Source: Marinibaculum pumilum (GTDB lineage Bacteria > Pseudomonadota > Alphaproteobacteria > Ferrovibrionales > Ferrovibrionaceae). From it: a stretch of 64,000 bases of DNA. Shown here one piece after another: positions 17,662 to 25,938 of the stretch. The position numbers and the translations under genes are program-made. Position 1 is the first letter of the stretch. Every line of letters starts with the position of its first letter. The DNA is taken from the NCBI RefSeq assembly GCF_042646425.1, contig NZ_JBHRTR010000028.1, forward strand, positions 496,001 to 560,000. The letters run 5' to 3'. The notes beneath the pieces are model-generated. The model saw nothing but the letters and a program-made list of their open reading frames with translations, was not told the origin of the DNA and did not search any database.

Positions 17662-18438
17662 ATGAACGTGATGCGGACAGCGCGCCCGGCGGGCATGGGC
17701 GAGACGGAATGGCAGGCGCGCCAGGACCTGGCGCAGTGCTACCGGATCTTCGATCTGCTCGGCTGGACGGAACTGATCTACAACCACATCACCCTGCGCC
17801 TGCCCGAGACCGGGCCGGGCGGGGAGCCGCGCTTCCTGATCAACCCGTTCGGCCTGCACTATTCGGAGGTGACCGCCTCGAACCTGGTCTGCATCGACCT
17901 GCAGGGCAATGTGGTGGGGCAGTCCGACTGGCCGGTGAACCCCGCGGGCTTCACCGTCCATGCCGCGATCCACGCCGGGATCCCCCAGGCCCATTGCGTG
18001 ATGCACACCCACACCACGGCCGGCGTTGCGGTCGCCTGTTCGCAGGCCGGGCTGTCGATGGACAATTTCTATTCCGCGCAGCTGCACGACAAGGTCGCCT
18101 GTCACGACTTCGAGGGCATCACCGTGCATGCGGAGGAAGGGCCGCGCCTGCTGGCGGCGATCGGCGACCGGCCGGCGGTGATCCTGCGCAACCATGGCCT
18201 GCTGACCTGGGGGGCCGACCTGCCGTCGGCCTTTGCGCTGCTCTGGACCCTGAACCGGGCCTGCGAGATCCAGCTGGCCGGGGCCAATCTCGGCCCCTGC
18301 ATCCCGATCCCGGAGGAGATCCGGGCGAAATGTACGCGCGACGCGCTGCAGTTCGACCCGCGCCACGGCGCCGGCCGGAACGTGTTCGAGGCGATGGGCC
18401 GCCTGGCCGATCGCCGCGACCCGTCCTGGCGGAGCTGA
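17662..18438 (+). CDS. Class II aldolase/adducin-family protein
   Basis: A 258-aa zinc-dependent fold. The metal-binding HTHTTAG and the later RNHGLLTWG supply three His, and LIYNHITLRLPE is the conserved substrate-loop region. These proteins either cleave sugar-phosphate-like aldols or act as decarboxylases or dehydratases; the subtype cannot be told from sequence alone. It begins 32 bp after the MetE-like gene and is followed 7 bp later by the PanE-like gene, so the three are very likely one operon. Confidence 0.88.
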   Translation: MNVMRTARPAGMGETEWQARQDLAQCYRIFDLLGWTELIYNHITLRLPETGPGGEPRFLINPFGLHYSEVTASNLVCIDLQGNVVGQSDWPVNPAGFTVHAAIHAGIPQAHCVMHTHTTAGVAVACSQAGLSMDNFYSAQLHDKVACHDFEGITVHAEEGPRLLAAIGDRPAVILRNHGLLTWGADLPSAFALLWTLNRACEIQLAGANLGPCIPIPEEIRAKCTRDALQFDPRHGAGRNVFEAMGRLADRRDPSWRS

Positions 18439-18445
18439 GCGGGCG

Positions 18446-19420
18446 ATGCGGCTCGCCGTCTATGGCGTCGGCGCGATCGGCGGGCTGGTCGCGGCCCGCC
18501 TGGTTGCCGCCGGGCACGATGTCACCGGGATCTGCCGCGGCGCCACCCTGCAGGCGATCCGGTCCGACGGCCTGCACCTGACCGTCGGCAAGGACAGAAC
18601 CCGTCACGACCTGAAGGTCACCGACGATCCCACCGAGGCCGGGCCGCAGGACATGATCCTCGCCTGCGTGAAGGCCAATGCCCTGCCCGGCGTGATCGAC
18701 GGGCTCAAGGCCCTTTCAGGCCCCGACACCCTGCTGGTGCCGCTGGTGAACGGCGTGCCGTTCTGGTTCTTCCAGGGCTTCGGCGGCCCGCTGGCCGATA
18801 CGCCGCTGCAGTCCGTCGATCCGGGCGGCGCGCTGGCCGCCGCCTTCCCGGCGGAGCGGGTGACCGGTGCGGTGGTGCATATCAGCTGCTCCGTACCGCA
18901 GCCCGGCCATGTCCACAATCACGGTGGCAACCGCCTGATCATCGGCCCGCCGACCCCGGCGGTGCAGCCGCAGGCCGACCGGGTGGCGGACCTGCTGGAG
19001 GGTGCGGGCTTCGGCGTGGAACGCACGCCGCGGATCCGTGAGGCGGTGTGGGAGAAGCTGGCCGGCAATCTCAACTTCAACCCGATCAGCGCGCTGACCC
19101 GGGCGACGGTGGACCGGATCGCCGGCGATCCGGAATCGAAGGCGATCTGCGTCGCCACCATGCGCGAGATCATGACCCTGGCCGATTCGCTGGGGCTGGC
19201 GTTCGAACTCGATCCCGATGCGCGGGTGGCGCTGGCGCTGAAGCTGGGGCCGTTCCGCACCTCGATGCTGCAGGACGTCGATGCCGGCCGCCGGCTGGAG
19301 CTGGAGCCGATCGTCGGCGCGGTGGTGGAGATCGCCGACCGGCTGCAGGTGCCGGTGCCGTCAACCCGCGCGATCTACGGCCTGGCGCGCCTGCTGGACG
19401 AGAGCCTGGCCGCCGCCTGA
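18446..19420 (+). CDS. 2-dehydropantoate 2-reductase-family (PanE/ApbA) NADP-dependent reductase
   Basis: 324 aa with the N-terminal Rossmann motif GVGAIGG at residues 7-13, the CVKAN segment with the conserved Lys, and VPLVNGVPFW. The C-terminal ApbA_C helical domain carries EKLAGNLNFNPISALT. Many such genes in catabolic clusters are ketoacid reductases that are not devoted to pantothenate, and the neighbours here (aldolase, MetE-like protein) argue for that. No other pantothenate gene is visible. Its stop codon is the first part of a tandem repeat. Confidence 0.88.
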   Translation: MRLAVYGVGAIGGLVAARLVAAGHDVTGICRGATLQAIRSDGLHLTVGKDRTRHDLKVTDDPTEAGPQDMILACVKANALPGVIDGLKALSGPDTLLVPLVNGVPFWFFQGFGGPLADTPLQSVDPGGALAAAFPAERVTGAVVHISCSVPQPGHVHNHGGNRLIIGPPTPAVQPQADRVADLLEGAGFGVERTPRIREAVWEKLAGNLNFNPISALTRATVDRIAGDPESKAICVATMREIMTLADSLGLAFELDPDARVALALKLGPFRTSMLQDVDAGRRLELEPIVGAVVEIADRLQVPVPSTRAIYGLARLLDESLAAA

Positions 19421-19466
19421 TCCCGCCGCCCGATCCCGCCGCCCGATCCCGCCGCCCGATCCCGCC
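19419..19466 (+). repeat. 13-bp tandem repeat (3.7 copies) after the PanE-like gene
   Basis: The unit GATCCCGCCGCCC occurs three times in a row (19419, 19432, 19445) and a fourth time partly (19458-19466). It starts on the last two bases of the TGA stop. No coding function; possibly a slippage-prone spacer. Confidence 0.85.
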
Positions 19467-19546
19467 GGGAACCCCGCTGCCGGCCGCTGCGTTTCCTTTT
19501 CGGTGCCGCAACCGGGCGGCACGCAGCAGGAGGATCGTGCGCCGTC

Positions 19547-20500
19547 ATGGCAGAGGCCCCGCGGGCATATTGGAAGGGACAGTTGCGGCTTTCCCTGGTC
19601 GCCGTGCCGGTGACCCTGTTCGCGGCGACCCGCAGCCGCGCCGCGCTCCGCCTGCACCAGATCCACAAGCCGTCCGGCAAGCGCATCCGCTACGAAAAGG
19701 TGGCAGCCGGGGTGGGGCCGGTGGACCCGGACGAGATCGTCCGCGGCTTCGCGCTCGACAAGGAGAACTATGTCCTGATCGAGCCGGAGGAGCTGGACGA
19801 GATCCGCCTGGAGAGCCGCGACCGCATCGACCTGGTGCAGTTCGTCGACCATAGGGAGATCGACCCGCGCTATTTCGACCGGCCCTACTACATGGCGCCG
19901 CAGGACGACAGTGCGGCGGAGGGCTTCGTCGTTATCCGCGAAGCCCTGCGCGACGCGGGCAAGGTCGGGCTCGGCCAGATGGCGATGCGCGGCAAGGAAT
20001 ATCTCGCCGCCATCAAGCCCTGCGGCCGCGGCCTGCTGCTGGAGACCCTGCGCTATGCCGACGAGGTGCGCGACACCGACCAGGTGTTCGACGATATCCC
20101 TGACCTCGACATCGAGGGCGAGATGCTGGAACTGGCGCAGGAACTGATCGAGCGAAAGTCCAAGCCGTTCGATGCCGACGCCTTCCAGGACAGCTATGCC
20201 GAGGCGCTGCGCGACCTGATCGAACGCAAGCGCAAGGGCAAGGCGGTGGTCGAGGCGGCGGAAGGCGACGGGCGCGGTGGCGGCCAGGTGATCGACCTGA
20301 TGGAGGCGCTGCGCAGCAGCGTGACGGGTGGCGGCAAGAAGGGTGGCGGCAAGAAGGGGAGCGGCAAGTCGGCATCCGGCTCGTCCGCGTCCGGCAAGAC
20401 GTCTTCCGGCAAGTCCTCTTCCGGCAAGTCGTCCGCCGCGAAGTCCTCGTCTGGCGGCAAGGCCGGTAGCCGCACCGCCTCGCGGCGCAAGGCGAGCTGA
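19547..20500 (+). CDS. ku: Non-homologous end-joining protein Ku
   Basis: The 317-aa bacterial Ku binds DNA ends as a homodimer and recruits LigD. The family opening (RAYWKGQLRLSLVAVPVTLF), LHQIHKPSGKRIRYEKV and the central ARGKEYLAAIKP-like segment are present. The last ~60 residues are a low-complexity Lys/Ser/Gly tail (repeated SGK and GGKK), longer than a minimal Ku and typical of basic C-terminal extensions that aid DNA binding and threading. LigD begins 7 bp downstream on the same strand, giving a two-gene NHEJ operon. Confidence 0.96.
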   Translation: MAEAPRAYWKGQLRLSLVAVPVTLFAATRSRAALRLHQIHKPSGKRIRYEKVAAGVGPVDPDEIVRGFALDKENYVLIEPEELDEIRLESRDRIDLVQFVDHREIDPRYFDRPYYMAPQDDSAAEGFVVIREALRDAGKVGLGQMAMRGKEYLAAIKPCGRGLLLETLRYADEVRDTDQVFDDIPDLDIEGEMLELAQELIERKSKPFDADAFQDSYAEALRDLIERKRKGKAVVEAAEGDGRGGGQVIDLMEALRSSVTGGGKKGGGKKGSGKSASGSSASGKTSSGKSSSGKSSAAKSSSGGKAGSRTASRRKAS

Positions 20501-20507
20501 GGGTGCC

Positions 20508-23348
20508 ATGGCGACACGGCAGCCAGGCTCCGCCCTCGATGAGTACAACCGCCGACGCGACTTCCGGCGCACGGCGGAACCCGCCGGCAAGGCCGGAAAG
20601 CGCCGTGCCGGCAGGCGGAACGGTGGCGCCTACCTGATCCAGAAGCACGACGCCTCGCGCCTGCACTACGACTTCCGGCTGGAGCTGGACGGGGTGCTCA
20701 AGAGCTGGGCGGTGACCCGCGGCCCCAGCCTCGACCCGAAGGAGAAGCGGCTGGCGGTGCGGACCGAGGACCATCCCCTCGCCTATGGCGATTTCGAAGG
20801 CGTGATTCCGGAAGGCGAGTATGGCGGCGGTACGGTCATGCTGTGGGACCGCGGCACCTGGGAGTCGAAGGAGGATCCCGCCGAGGGGCTGAAGAAGGGC
20901 AAGCTGTCCTTCCACCTGCATGGGGAGCGCCTGACCGGCGACTGGGCGCTGGTGCGGATGCGCGGCAAGAAGAAGGAGAAGCGCGAGAACTGGCTGCTGG
21001 TGAAGGAGCGCGACGACGCGGCCGATGCCTCCGGCGGCCTCCTGAAGCGGCACACCGACAGCGTCGCCTCGGGCCGCACGATGGCGCAGATCGCGAAAGG
21101 CGGTGCGGTCCTCGGCGCGGCGGAGGAGCGGTCCGCCAAGCGCCGCGGCAAGGCTGCCAGCGCGGCCAAGAGCTCCGCTTCCACCGGCGCGCGGGGCAAG
21201 GCACGCCCGACCTTCGTTGCGCCGCAGCTGGCGACCCTGGTCGATGCGGCGCCGCAGGGCGGTGACTGGCTGCACGAGATCAAGTGGGACGGCTACCGCA
21301 TCCAGGCGATCCTGGACGGCGGCCGGGTGCGGCTGATGACCCGCAACCGGAAGGACTGGTCCGGTCGCTTCCCCGCGATCCGCGACCTGTTGCAGGACCT
21401 GCCGGCGACGACTGCGGTGATCGACGGCGAGGTCGTGGCCCTGAGCGGCGACGGCGATGCCGGGGACGGCATGCCCCGCAGCGACTTCGCCGCCCTGCAG
21501 CAGGCGATGGAGAGCGGCGCCGCACTCTGCTACGTCGCCTTCGACCTGCTGCACCGCGACGGAGCCGACCTGCGCAAGGCGCCATTGCACGAGCGGAAGG
21601 CGGCCCTGCGCGACCTGCTGGGCGAGGGGCTGGCGGGCAAAGGCGCGGAGCTGCGCTTCTGCGACCATCTGGCGGGCGAGGGGCCGGCCGTCCACGCCCA
21701 TGCCTGCGAGCTGGGGCTCGAGGGCATCGTCTCCAAGCGGGCGGACCGGCCCTACCGCTCGGGGCGGGGCCGCGACTGGCTGAAGGCCAAGTGCGCCCGG
21801 CGGGAGGAATTCGTGATCGCCGGCTTCTCCCCGTCCGACAAGAAGGGCCGTCCCTTCGCCTCCCTGCTGCTGGGCACCTTCGAAGGCGGGGACCTGGTCT
21901 ATCGTGGCCGGGTGGGGACCGGGTTCGACGGCGATACGATGACGGAACTGGCGGCGAAGATGCGGCCGCTGGCGCGCAAGACCGCACCGTTCGACGACGT
22001 GCCCGCCGCGATTGCCCGGACGGCGCACTGGGTGACGCCGAAGCTGGTGGCGCAGATCGCCTATACCGAACGCACACCCGACGGCCTGCTGCGCCACCCC
22101 GCCTTTCAGGGCCTGCGCGAAGACAAGGCGGCGGAGGAGGTGCATTTGGACCGCTCACAGACAGACGAGACGGCTGCGGCCGGCGACGGTATTGCACTGA
22201 CCCATCCCGACCGGGTGCTGTTCCCCGAACAGGGGATCACCAAGGGCGACCTGGCCGGCTATCTGGCGGCGGTGGCCGATCATATCCTGCCGCACCTGGC
22301 CCACCGGCCGCTGAGCCTGGTGCGCTGTCCGCAGGGTCGGGCGAAGGCCTGCTTCTTCCAGCGCCACCGCATGCCGGGCATGCCCGATGCGGTCCATGCC
22401 CTGCCGATCGTCGAGAAGGACGGCACGAAGGCCGACTACCTCTATGTCGAGGATGCGGCCGGCCTGCGCGCCATGGCGCAGTTCGGCGTGCTGGAGCTGC
22501 ACATCTGGGGTGCGCCGGCGAAGGATGTCGAGAAGCCGGACCGGCTGGTCTTCGACCTGGATCCGGACGAGGGGCTGGGTTTCGCGGCGGTCCGCGCTGC
22601 CGCGCGCGACATGCGCGACCTGCTGGCGGCGCTGGGGCTGCAGAGCTTCCCGCTGCTGACCGGCGGCAAGGGGGTGCATGTCGTGGTGCCGCTCACCCCC
22701 GTCCGCGGCTGGGAGGAGGTGAAGGGCTTCGCCCGCGGCCTGTCCGAACGCCTGGCGCAGGCCGCGCCGGACCGCTTCGTGGCGAAGGCGTCGAAACAGG
22801 CCCGCAAGGGGCGGATCTTCCTGGACTGGCTCCGCAACGAACGCGGTGCCACCGCGATCTGCCCGTTCAGCGCGCGGGCCCGCAAGGGCGCGCCGGTGGC
22901 CGTGCCGGTCAGCTGGGACGAACTGGCCCGCGCGAGCTCCGGCGGCGACTACGACATGGCGAAGCTGCGCCGCCGCCTGGGCCGGCTGAAGGCCGATCCC
23001 TGGGCGGGCTATTTCGATTGCCGGCAGAAGATCACCGCGGCGGCGCTGAAGGCCGTGGCGGACCCGCAGACAGGAGGCAGGAAAATGGCGAAGGATCACG
23101 GGCCGCAGGTCAAGAAGGACAAGCTGTACGAGGACCTGCGCGACGAGGGCATGAGCAAGGAGAAGGCCGCCCGCATCGCCAATGCGAAGGCGAACCCGAA
23201 GCAGCAGCCCTCGAAGCGCGGCGGCAAGGCGCCGCCCTACGAGGACTGGTCGAAGCAGGACCTGTACGAGCGGGCCAAGGAGCTCGATGTCGACGGCCGC
23301 TCGAAGATGGACAAGGGCGCGTTGATCAAGGCGCTGCGGCAGCGGTAG
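20508..23348 (+). CDS. ligD: Multifunctional DNA ligase LigD (PE-LIG-POL) with an extra C-terminal domain
   Basis: From ATG 20508 the product is 946 aa. Order: 3'-phosphoesterase domain (about 35-190; HDASRLHYDFRLELDGVLKSW), ATP-dependent ligase (about 230-530; nucleotidyl Lys259 in EIKWDGYR), and AEP-type polymerase (about 560-840; Asp683 and Asp685 in FDLDPDEG, TGGKGVHVVVPL). It repairs double-strand breaks with Ku. After the polymerase the frame does not stop but continues through MAKDHGPQVKKDKLYEDLRD to residue 946, a small-protein module normally encoded separately. That junction carries its own AGGAGG and ATG, listed separately. The frame is open upstream inside ku, but family alignment and position fix the start. 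Confidence 0.95.
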   Translation: MATRQPGSALDEYNRRRDFRRTAEPAGKAGKRRAGRRNGGAYLIQKHDASRLHYDFRLELDGVLKSWAVTRGPSLDPKEKRLAVRTEDHPLAYGDFEGVIPEGEYGGGTVMLWDRGTWESKEDPAEGLKKGKLSFHLHGERLTGDWALVRMRGKKKEKRENWLLVKERDDAADASGGLLKRHTDSVASGRTMAQIAKGGAVLGAAEERSAKRRGKAASAAKSSASTGARGKARPTFVAPQLATLVDAAPQGGDWLHEIKWDGYRIQAILDGGRVRLMTRNRKDWSGRFPAIRDLLQDLPATTAVIDGEVVALSGDGDAGDGMPRSDFAALQQAMESGAALCYVAFDLLHRDGADLRKAPLHERKAALRDLLGEGLAGKGAELRFCDHLAGEGPAVHAHACELGLEGIVSKRADRPYRSGRGRDWLKAKCARREEFVIAGFSPSDKKGRPFASLLLGTFEGGDLVYRGRVGTGFDGDTMTELAAKMRPLARKTAPFDDVPAAIARTAHWVTPKLVAQIAYTERTPDGLLRHPAFQGLREDKAAEEVHLDRSQTDETAAAGDGIALTHPDRVLFPEQGITKGDLAGYLAAVADHILPHLAHRPLSLVRCPQGRAKACFFQRHRMPGMPDAVHALPIVEKDGTKADYLYVEDAAGLRAMAQFGVLELHIWGAPAKDVEKPDRLVFDLDPDEGLGFAAVRAAARDMRDLLAALGLQSFPLLTGGKGVHVVVPLTPVRGWEEVKGFARGLSERLAQAAPDRFVAKASKQARKGRIFLDWLRNERGATAICPFSARARKGAPVAVPVSWDELARASSGGDYDMAKLRRRLGRLKADPWAGYFDCRQKITAAALKAVADPQTGGRKMAKDHGPQVKKDKLYEDLRDEGMSKEKAARIANAKANPKQQPSKRGGKAPPYEDWSKQDLYERAKELDVDGRSKMDKGALIKALRQR
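23085..23348 (+). CDS. In-frame internal ORF: 87-aa Rho-N/SAP-like small protein fused to LigD
   Basis: ATG 23085 lies in frame at LigD codon 860, with a consensus AGGAGG (23072-23077) seven bases upstream. The product MAKDHGPQVKKDKLYEDLRD continues EGMSKEKAARIAN and ends in a Rho-N/SAP-like helix pair (WSKQDLYERAKELDVDGRSK, MDKGALIKALR). In many bacteria this MAKDHGxQV...EGMSKEKAARIAN sequence is a free-standing small protein. Here it could be made both as a LigD C-terminal domain and as a separate protein. The RBS and ATG are seen directly; the separate product is inferred. Confidence 0.55.
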   Translation: MAKDHGPQVKKDKLYEDLRDEGMSKEKAARIANAKANPKQQPSKRGGKAPPYEDWSKQDLYERAKELDVDGRSKMDKGALIKALRQR

Positions 23349-23511
23349 GTGCCTCGCGTCCCGCAAGAGATTGATGAGAACGCCTCATAGGATCTAGCGG
23401 ATTGCGGCCGGTTATCATCCGCGCCCCGATCCCCGATCTACTGACCAGGCGACATGGCCTGCATGCCGGGCCATACCGCATTTCACTGGACCAGTCGACG
23501 GAGATCCCGAC

Positions 23512-24297
23512 ATGAAGCGTCTTGCAGCAGCCCTGGTGCTGTCGACCGCCATTGCCCAGGCGGCCCATGCCCCGACAGCGAGCGCCCGGGACGGCGGCGC
23601 GCCTGCGGTTCCGGCCGCCGTGCAGTCGGCAACGCCGGCGCTGGCCGCCTATATGCGCGACAGCCTGTATGGCGATGTCTGGCAGCGGCCGGACCTGTCG
23701 CCGCGGGACCGCAGCCTGGTCACCCTGGCCGCGCTGGTGGCACGCAACCAGGCCGATGACATGCCGGACGAGGTCGACCGGGCCCTGGAGAACGGTGTCC
23801 GCGCGGCCGAGCTTTCGGAACTGATCACCCACCTGGCCTTCTACACCGGCTGGGGCAATGCCGTGTCCGCGGCCGAGGTGGCGGCGGCGGCCTTCGCCGA
23901 GCGGGGCATCGGCACCGGCCAGCTGCCGGCCGCGGACCCGACCCTGCTGCCGCTGGACGCGGAGGCGGAGGCGCGGCGCGAGAGCTTCGTGCAGGAGCGG
24001 TTCGGCGATGTCTCCCCCGGCGTCGTCGACAAGACACGCGACCTGCTGTTCCTCGACTTGTGGCTGCGACCGGCGCTGACGCCGCGGGACCGCAGCCTGG
24101 TGACGGTCAGCGCCCTGGTGGCGACCGGCAAGGTGGAGCAGATGCCCTTCCACCTCAACAAGGCGATGGACAACGGGCTGACGAAGCCCGAGGCGTCGGA
24201 GGTCCTGACCCAGCTCGCCTTCTATGCCGGCTGGCCGAACGTCTTTTCGGCCCTGCCGGTGGCGAAGGAGGTCTTCGCCGCGCGGGAAGAAAAATGA
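23512..24297 (+). CDS. Exported protein with two CMD/AhpD-like domains
   Basis: A 261-aa protein with a clear signal peptide (MKRLAAALVLSTAIAQAAHA). Two CMD repeats follow: the first around RDRSLVTLAALVARNQ...LITHLAFYTGWGNAVSA, the second around RDRSLVTVSALVATGK...LTQLAFYAGWPNVFSA. The repeats are recognisably homologous, giving an internal pseudodimer. Neither has CxxC. The stop overlaps the start of the cytochrome P460-type gene (ATGA), so the two exported proteins are translationally coupled and probably act together in the periplasm. Confidence 0.88.
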   Translation: MKRLAAALVLSTAIAQAAHAPTASARDGGAPAVPAAVQSATPALAAYMRDSLYGDVWQRPDLSPRDRSLVTLAALVARNQADDMPDEVDRALENGVRAAELSELITHLAFYTGWGNAVSAAEVAAAAFAERGIGTGQLPAADPTLLPLDAEAEARRESFVQERFGDVSPGVVDKTRDLLFLDLWLRPALTPRDRSLVTVSALVATGKVEQMPFHLNKAMDNGLTKPEASEVLTQLAFYAGWPNVFSALPVAKEVFAAREEK

Positions 24298-24758
24298 CTG
24301 TCCTGACGGCGCCTGCCGTCCTGGCCGGCTGCCTCGCCGCGGCGCTCTCCGCCGGCGCGGCCTTCGCCGACAACAGCCTGGTCGGCTTTCCCGAGGATCA
24401 TGCCGAGGGTCTGCACTACGGTACCGTCGAGCGCGGCAATATCACCGAGGAACTTTATACCGACCGCGAGGCGATCGAAGCGGCGAAGCGTGGCGAGCCC
24501 TTCCCGAGCGGGACCGTGATCACCCTGGTCGACTATCGCGGCGGCGACCTGCATCGCTATGTCGTGATGGAGAAGCGCGACGGCTGGGGCGCGCTGTCGC
24601 CCGCCGGCACCGGTGCCGGCGACTGGCTGTTCCGGGAGTTCGCCGCCGACGGAACGCCGAACCCGGCCGAGGACGGTACGCGCTGCATGTCCTGCCACCG
24701 GCCGCAGGCCCGCCAGGACTTCGTCTTCACGGTCGACCGGATGAAAAGCGTCGAATAG
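24294..24758 (+). CDS. Cytochrome P460-family periplasmic protein
   Basis: A 154-aa protein with an N-terminal signal peptide (hydrophobic to about residue 25, ending GAAFA) and a single c-type heme site CMSCH at 131-135 near the C-terminus, the P460-family pattern. The middle has RYVVMEKRDGWG. Known P460 proteins oxidise hydroxylamine or bind NO using a cross-linked heme; the cross-linking Lys cannot be assigned here and cytochrome c'-beta-like NO binding is an alternative. Start ATG overlaps the previous stop. Confidence 0.85.
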   Translation: MTVLTAPAVLAGCLAAALSAGAAFADNSLVGFPEDHAEGLHYGTVERGNITEELYTDREAIEAAKRGEPFPSGTVITLVDYRGGDLHRYVVMEKRDGWGALSPAGTGAGDWLFREFAADGTPNPAEDGTRCMSCHRPQARQDFVFTVDRMKSVE

Positions 24759-24843
24759 CGCCGACGGCAGAAGCCGTACCGGCAGCAGTGACACATGTAG
24801 GCCGCCCGGTGCGGCGCCAGAAAATGAATGAGAGACATTCGCC

Positions 24844-25045
24844 ATGAGCGATCAAATCGAAGGCAAGGTCGTCGTCATCACCGGCGCTTCCAGCGGCATG
24901 GGCGAGGCCACGGCGCGGGACCTGGCGAGCAAGGGTGCAAAGGTCGTGCTGGGCGCGCGCCGGGCGGACCGCCTGGAAAAGCTGGCTGCCGGCCGAGGTC
25001 GATGTGAACGAGATCCTGTTCCGCCCCACCGTGCAGACGGAATAG
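24844..25045 (+). pseudogene. Short-chain dehydrogenase relic with internal deletion
   Basis: The first ~48 codons are an intact SDR N-terminus (IEGKVVVITGASSGMGEATA, then VVLGARRADRLEKL). They are followed directly, in the +1 frame, by the family's C-terminal end AEVDVNEILFRPTVQTE and a stop at 25043-25045. The Tyr-Lys active site and about 180 codons between are missing. Compared with a normal ~245-aa SDR, the gene lost about 540 bp at a junction near 24988-24992. It cannot encode an active enzyme. The original N-terminal frame now reads on to 25146 without family similarity. Confidence 0.85.
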
Positions 25046-25073
25046 GCCCGCCGGCCGCCGTCGGAGGCGCCGC

Positions 25074-25853
25074 CTACACTGCCGGGAAGCCGGACAGGCA
25101 GCGGGCGAACAGCTCGTTCTGCGTGGCGATGCCGAGCTTGGCGTAGGCGCGCTTCCGATAGGTCACGACGCTGTTGTGGCCGATCTCCAGGTCCAGGGCG
25201 ATCCCTTCCGCCGTCATGCCGGAGAGGATCCGGCTGCAGACCTGGATCTCCCGCGGGCTGAAGGGAATCCCGAGCTGCCGCATCCGCTCCTCGACCAGCG
25301 GGATCGACAGCTCGCCGTTCATCGGGTTCAGCGCCGCCGCCCGGGCCAGGCCGAAATGGCGCCGTACCGCCTTCAGGAAGAAGGATCCGGCATTCACCAC
25401 CCGCTCCACGTCCGAATCCCCGAACGCGGCATGGGTACGGAACCGGTAGAAGCTGAGCCGCAGGCGGCACGCGTCATCGTCGAACAGGAGCAGCAGCCGG
25501 TCGCCGATGTTGAGATTGTCGAAGCATTCGGCGCGATAGGCCTCGTCGACGCTCAGGTCGAGGCCCCTGTGGAGCTGGCCGACCGGCGTGACGGTGGCAC
25601 CGTCGGACAGCACCGGGTCGCTGCGCCAGTGCCGGTCGGTGTAGCGGCGCGACGCCTCCAGGGCGTGGCGATCGGTCTGCGTCCCGCAGGAGGCAAGGCA
25701 GACCGGCGGCCCGTCGGCAGCGAAGGCGAACAGCGAGCAATAGTCGGCATCGACCACCTCGCGCCCCGCCCGCATCAGGGCGCGGCCGAACTGCTGCGTG
25801 CCGACCGTCCCGACCAGGTCGCCGCACAGATCGAATGAGACGAAGTTCGTCAC
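25074..25853 (-). CDS. LuxR-family transcriptional regulator
   Basis: From GTG 25853, with GGGGGAAGG upstream, the product is 259 aa. The C-terminal LuxR HTH is clear: FSPREIQVCSRILSGMTAEG, then EIGHNSVVTYRKRAYAKLGI. The N-terminal ~190 residues look like a GAF/PAS-type ligand domain (DYCSLFAFAADGPPVCLAS) rather than a receiver. LuxR proteins of this kind bind palindromes of about 20 bp. The two 22-bp palindromes upstream of the Liv-type binding protein and of the VOC operon are therefore its most likely targets, but this is inference from proximity. Confidence 0.85.
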   Translation of the reverse strand: MTNFVSFDLCGDLVGTVGTQQFGRALMRAGREVVDADYCSLFAFAADGPPVCLASCGTQTDRHALEASRRYTDRHWRSDPVLSDGATVTPVGQLHRGLDLSVDEAYRAECFDNLNIGDRLLLLFDDDACRLRLSFYRFRTHAAFGDSDVERVVNAGSFFLKAVRRHFGLARAAALNPMNGELSIPLVEERMRQLGIPFSPREIQVCSRILSGMTAEGIALDLEIGHNSVVTYRKRAYAKLGIATQNELFARCLSGFPAV

Positions 25854-25885
25854 CGTCCGCCTTCCCCCGGAAGCGTGAGCCCAAT

Positions 25886-25900
25886 GCCCTAAACTAGGGC
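25886..25900. repeat. Perfect 15-bp palindrome between LuxR and the binding-protein gene
   Basis: GCCCTA-AAC-TAGGGC lies 33 bp upstream of the LuxR GTG and 39 bp after the binding-protein stop. Too short for a good terminator; it could be an operator of the LuxR gene. Confidence 0.4.
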
Positions 25901-25938
25901 GCCGGAAGGGGGTGGGCAAAGGCAGAGCCGTCTGCTCC

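Noticed and set aside
19419..19466. Short tandem repeats considered as a CRISPR array
   Set aside because: 13-bp units without spacers, and no cas gene anywhere in the window.
24060..24293. Longer N-terminal extension of the P460-type protein
   Set aside because: The upstream part is an out-of-frame reading of the double-CMD gene; the signal peptide starts at 24294.
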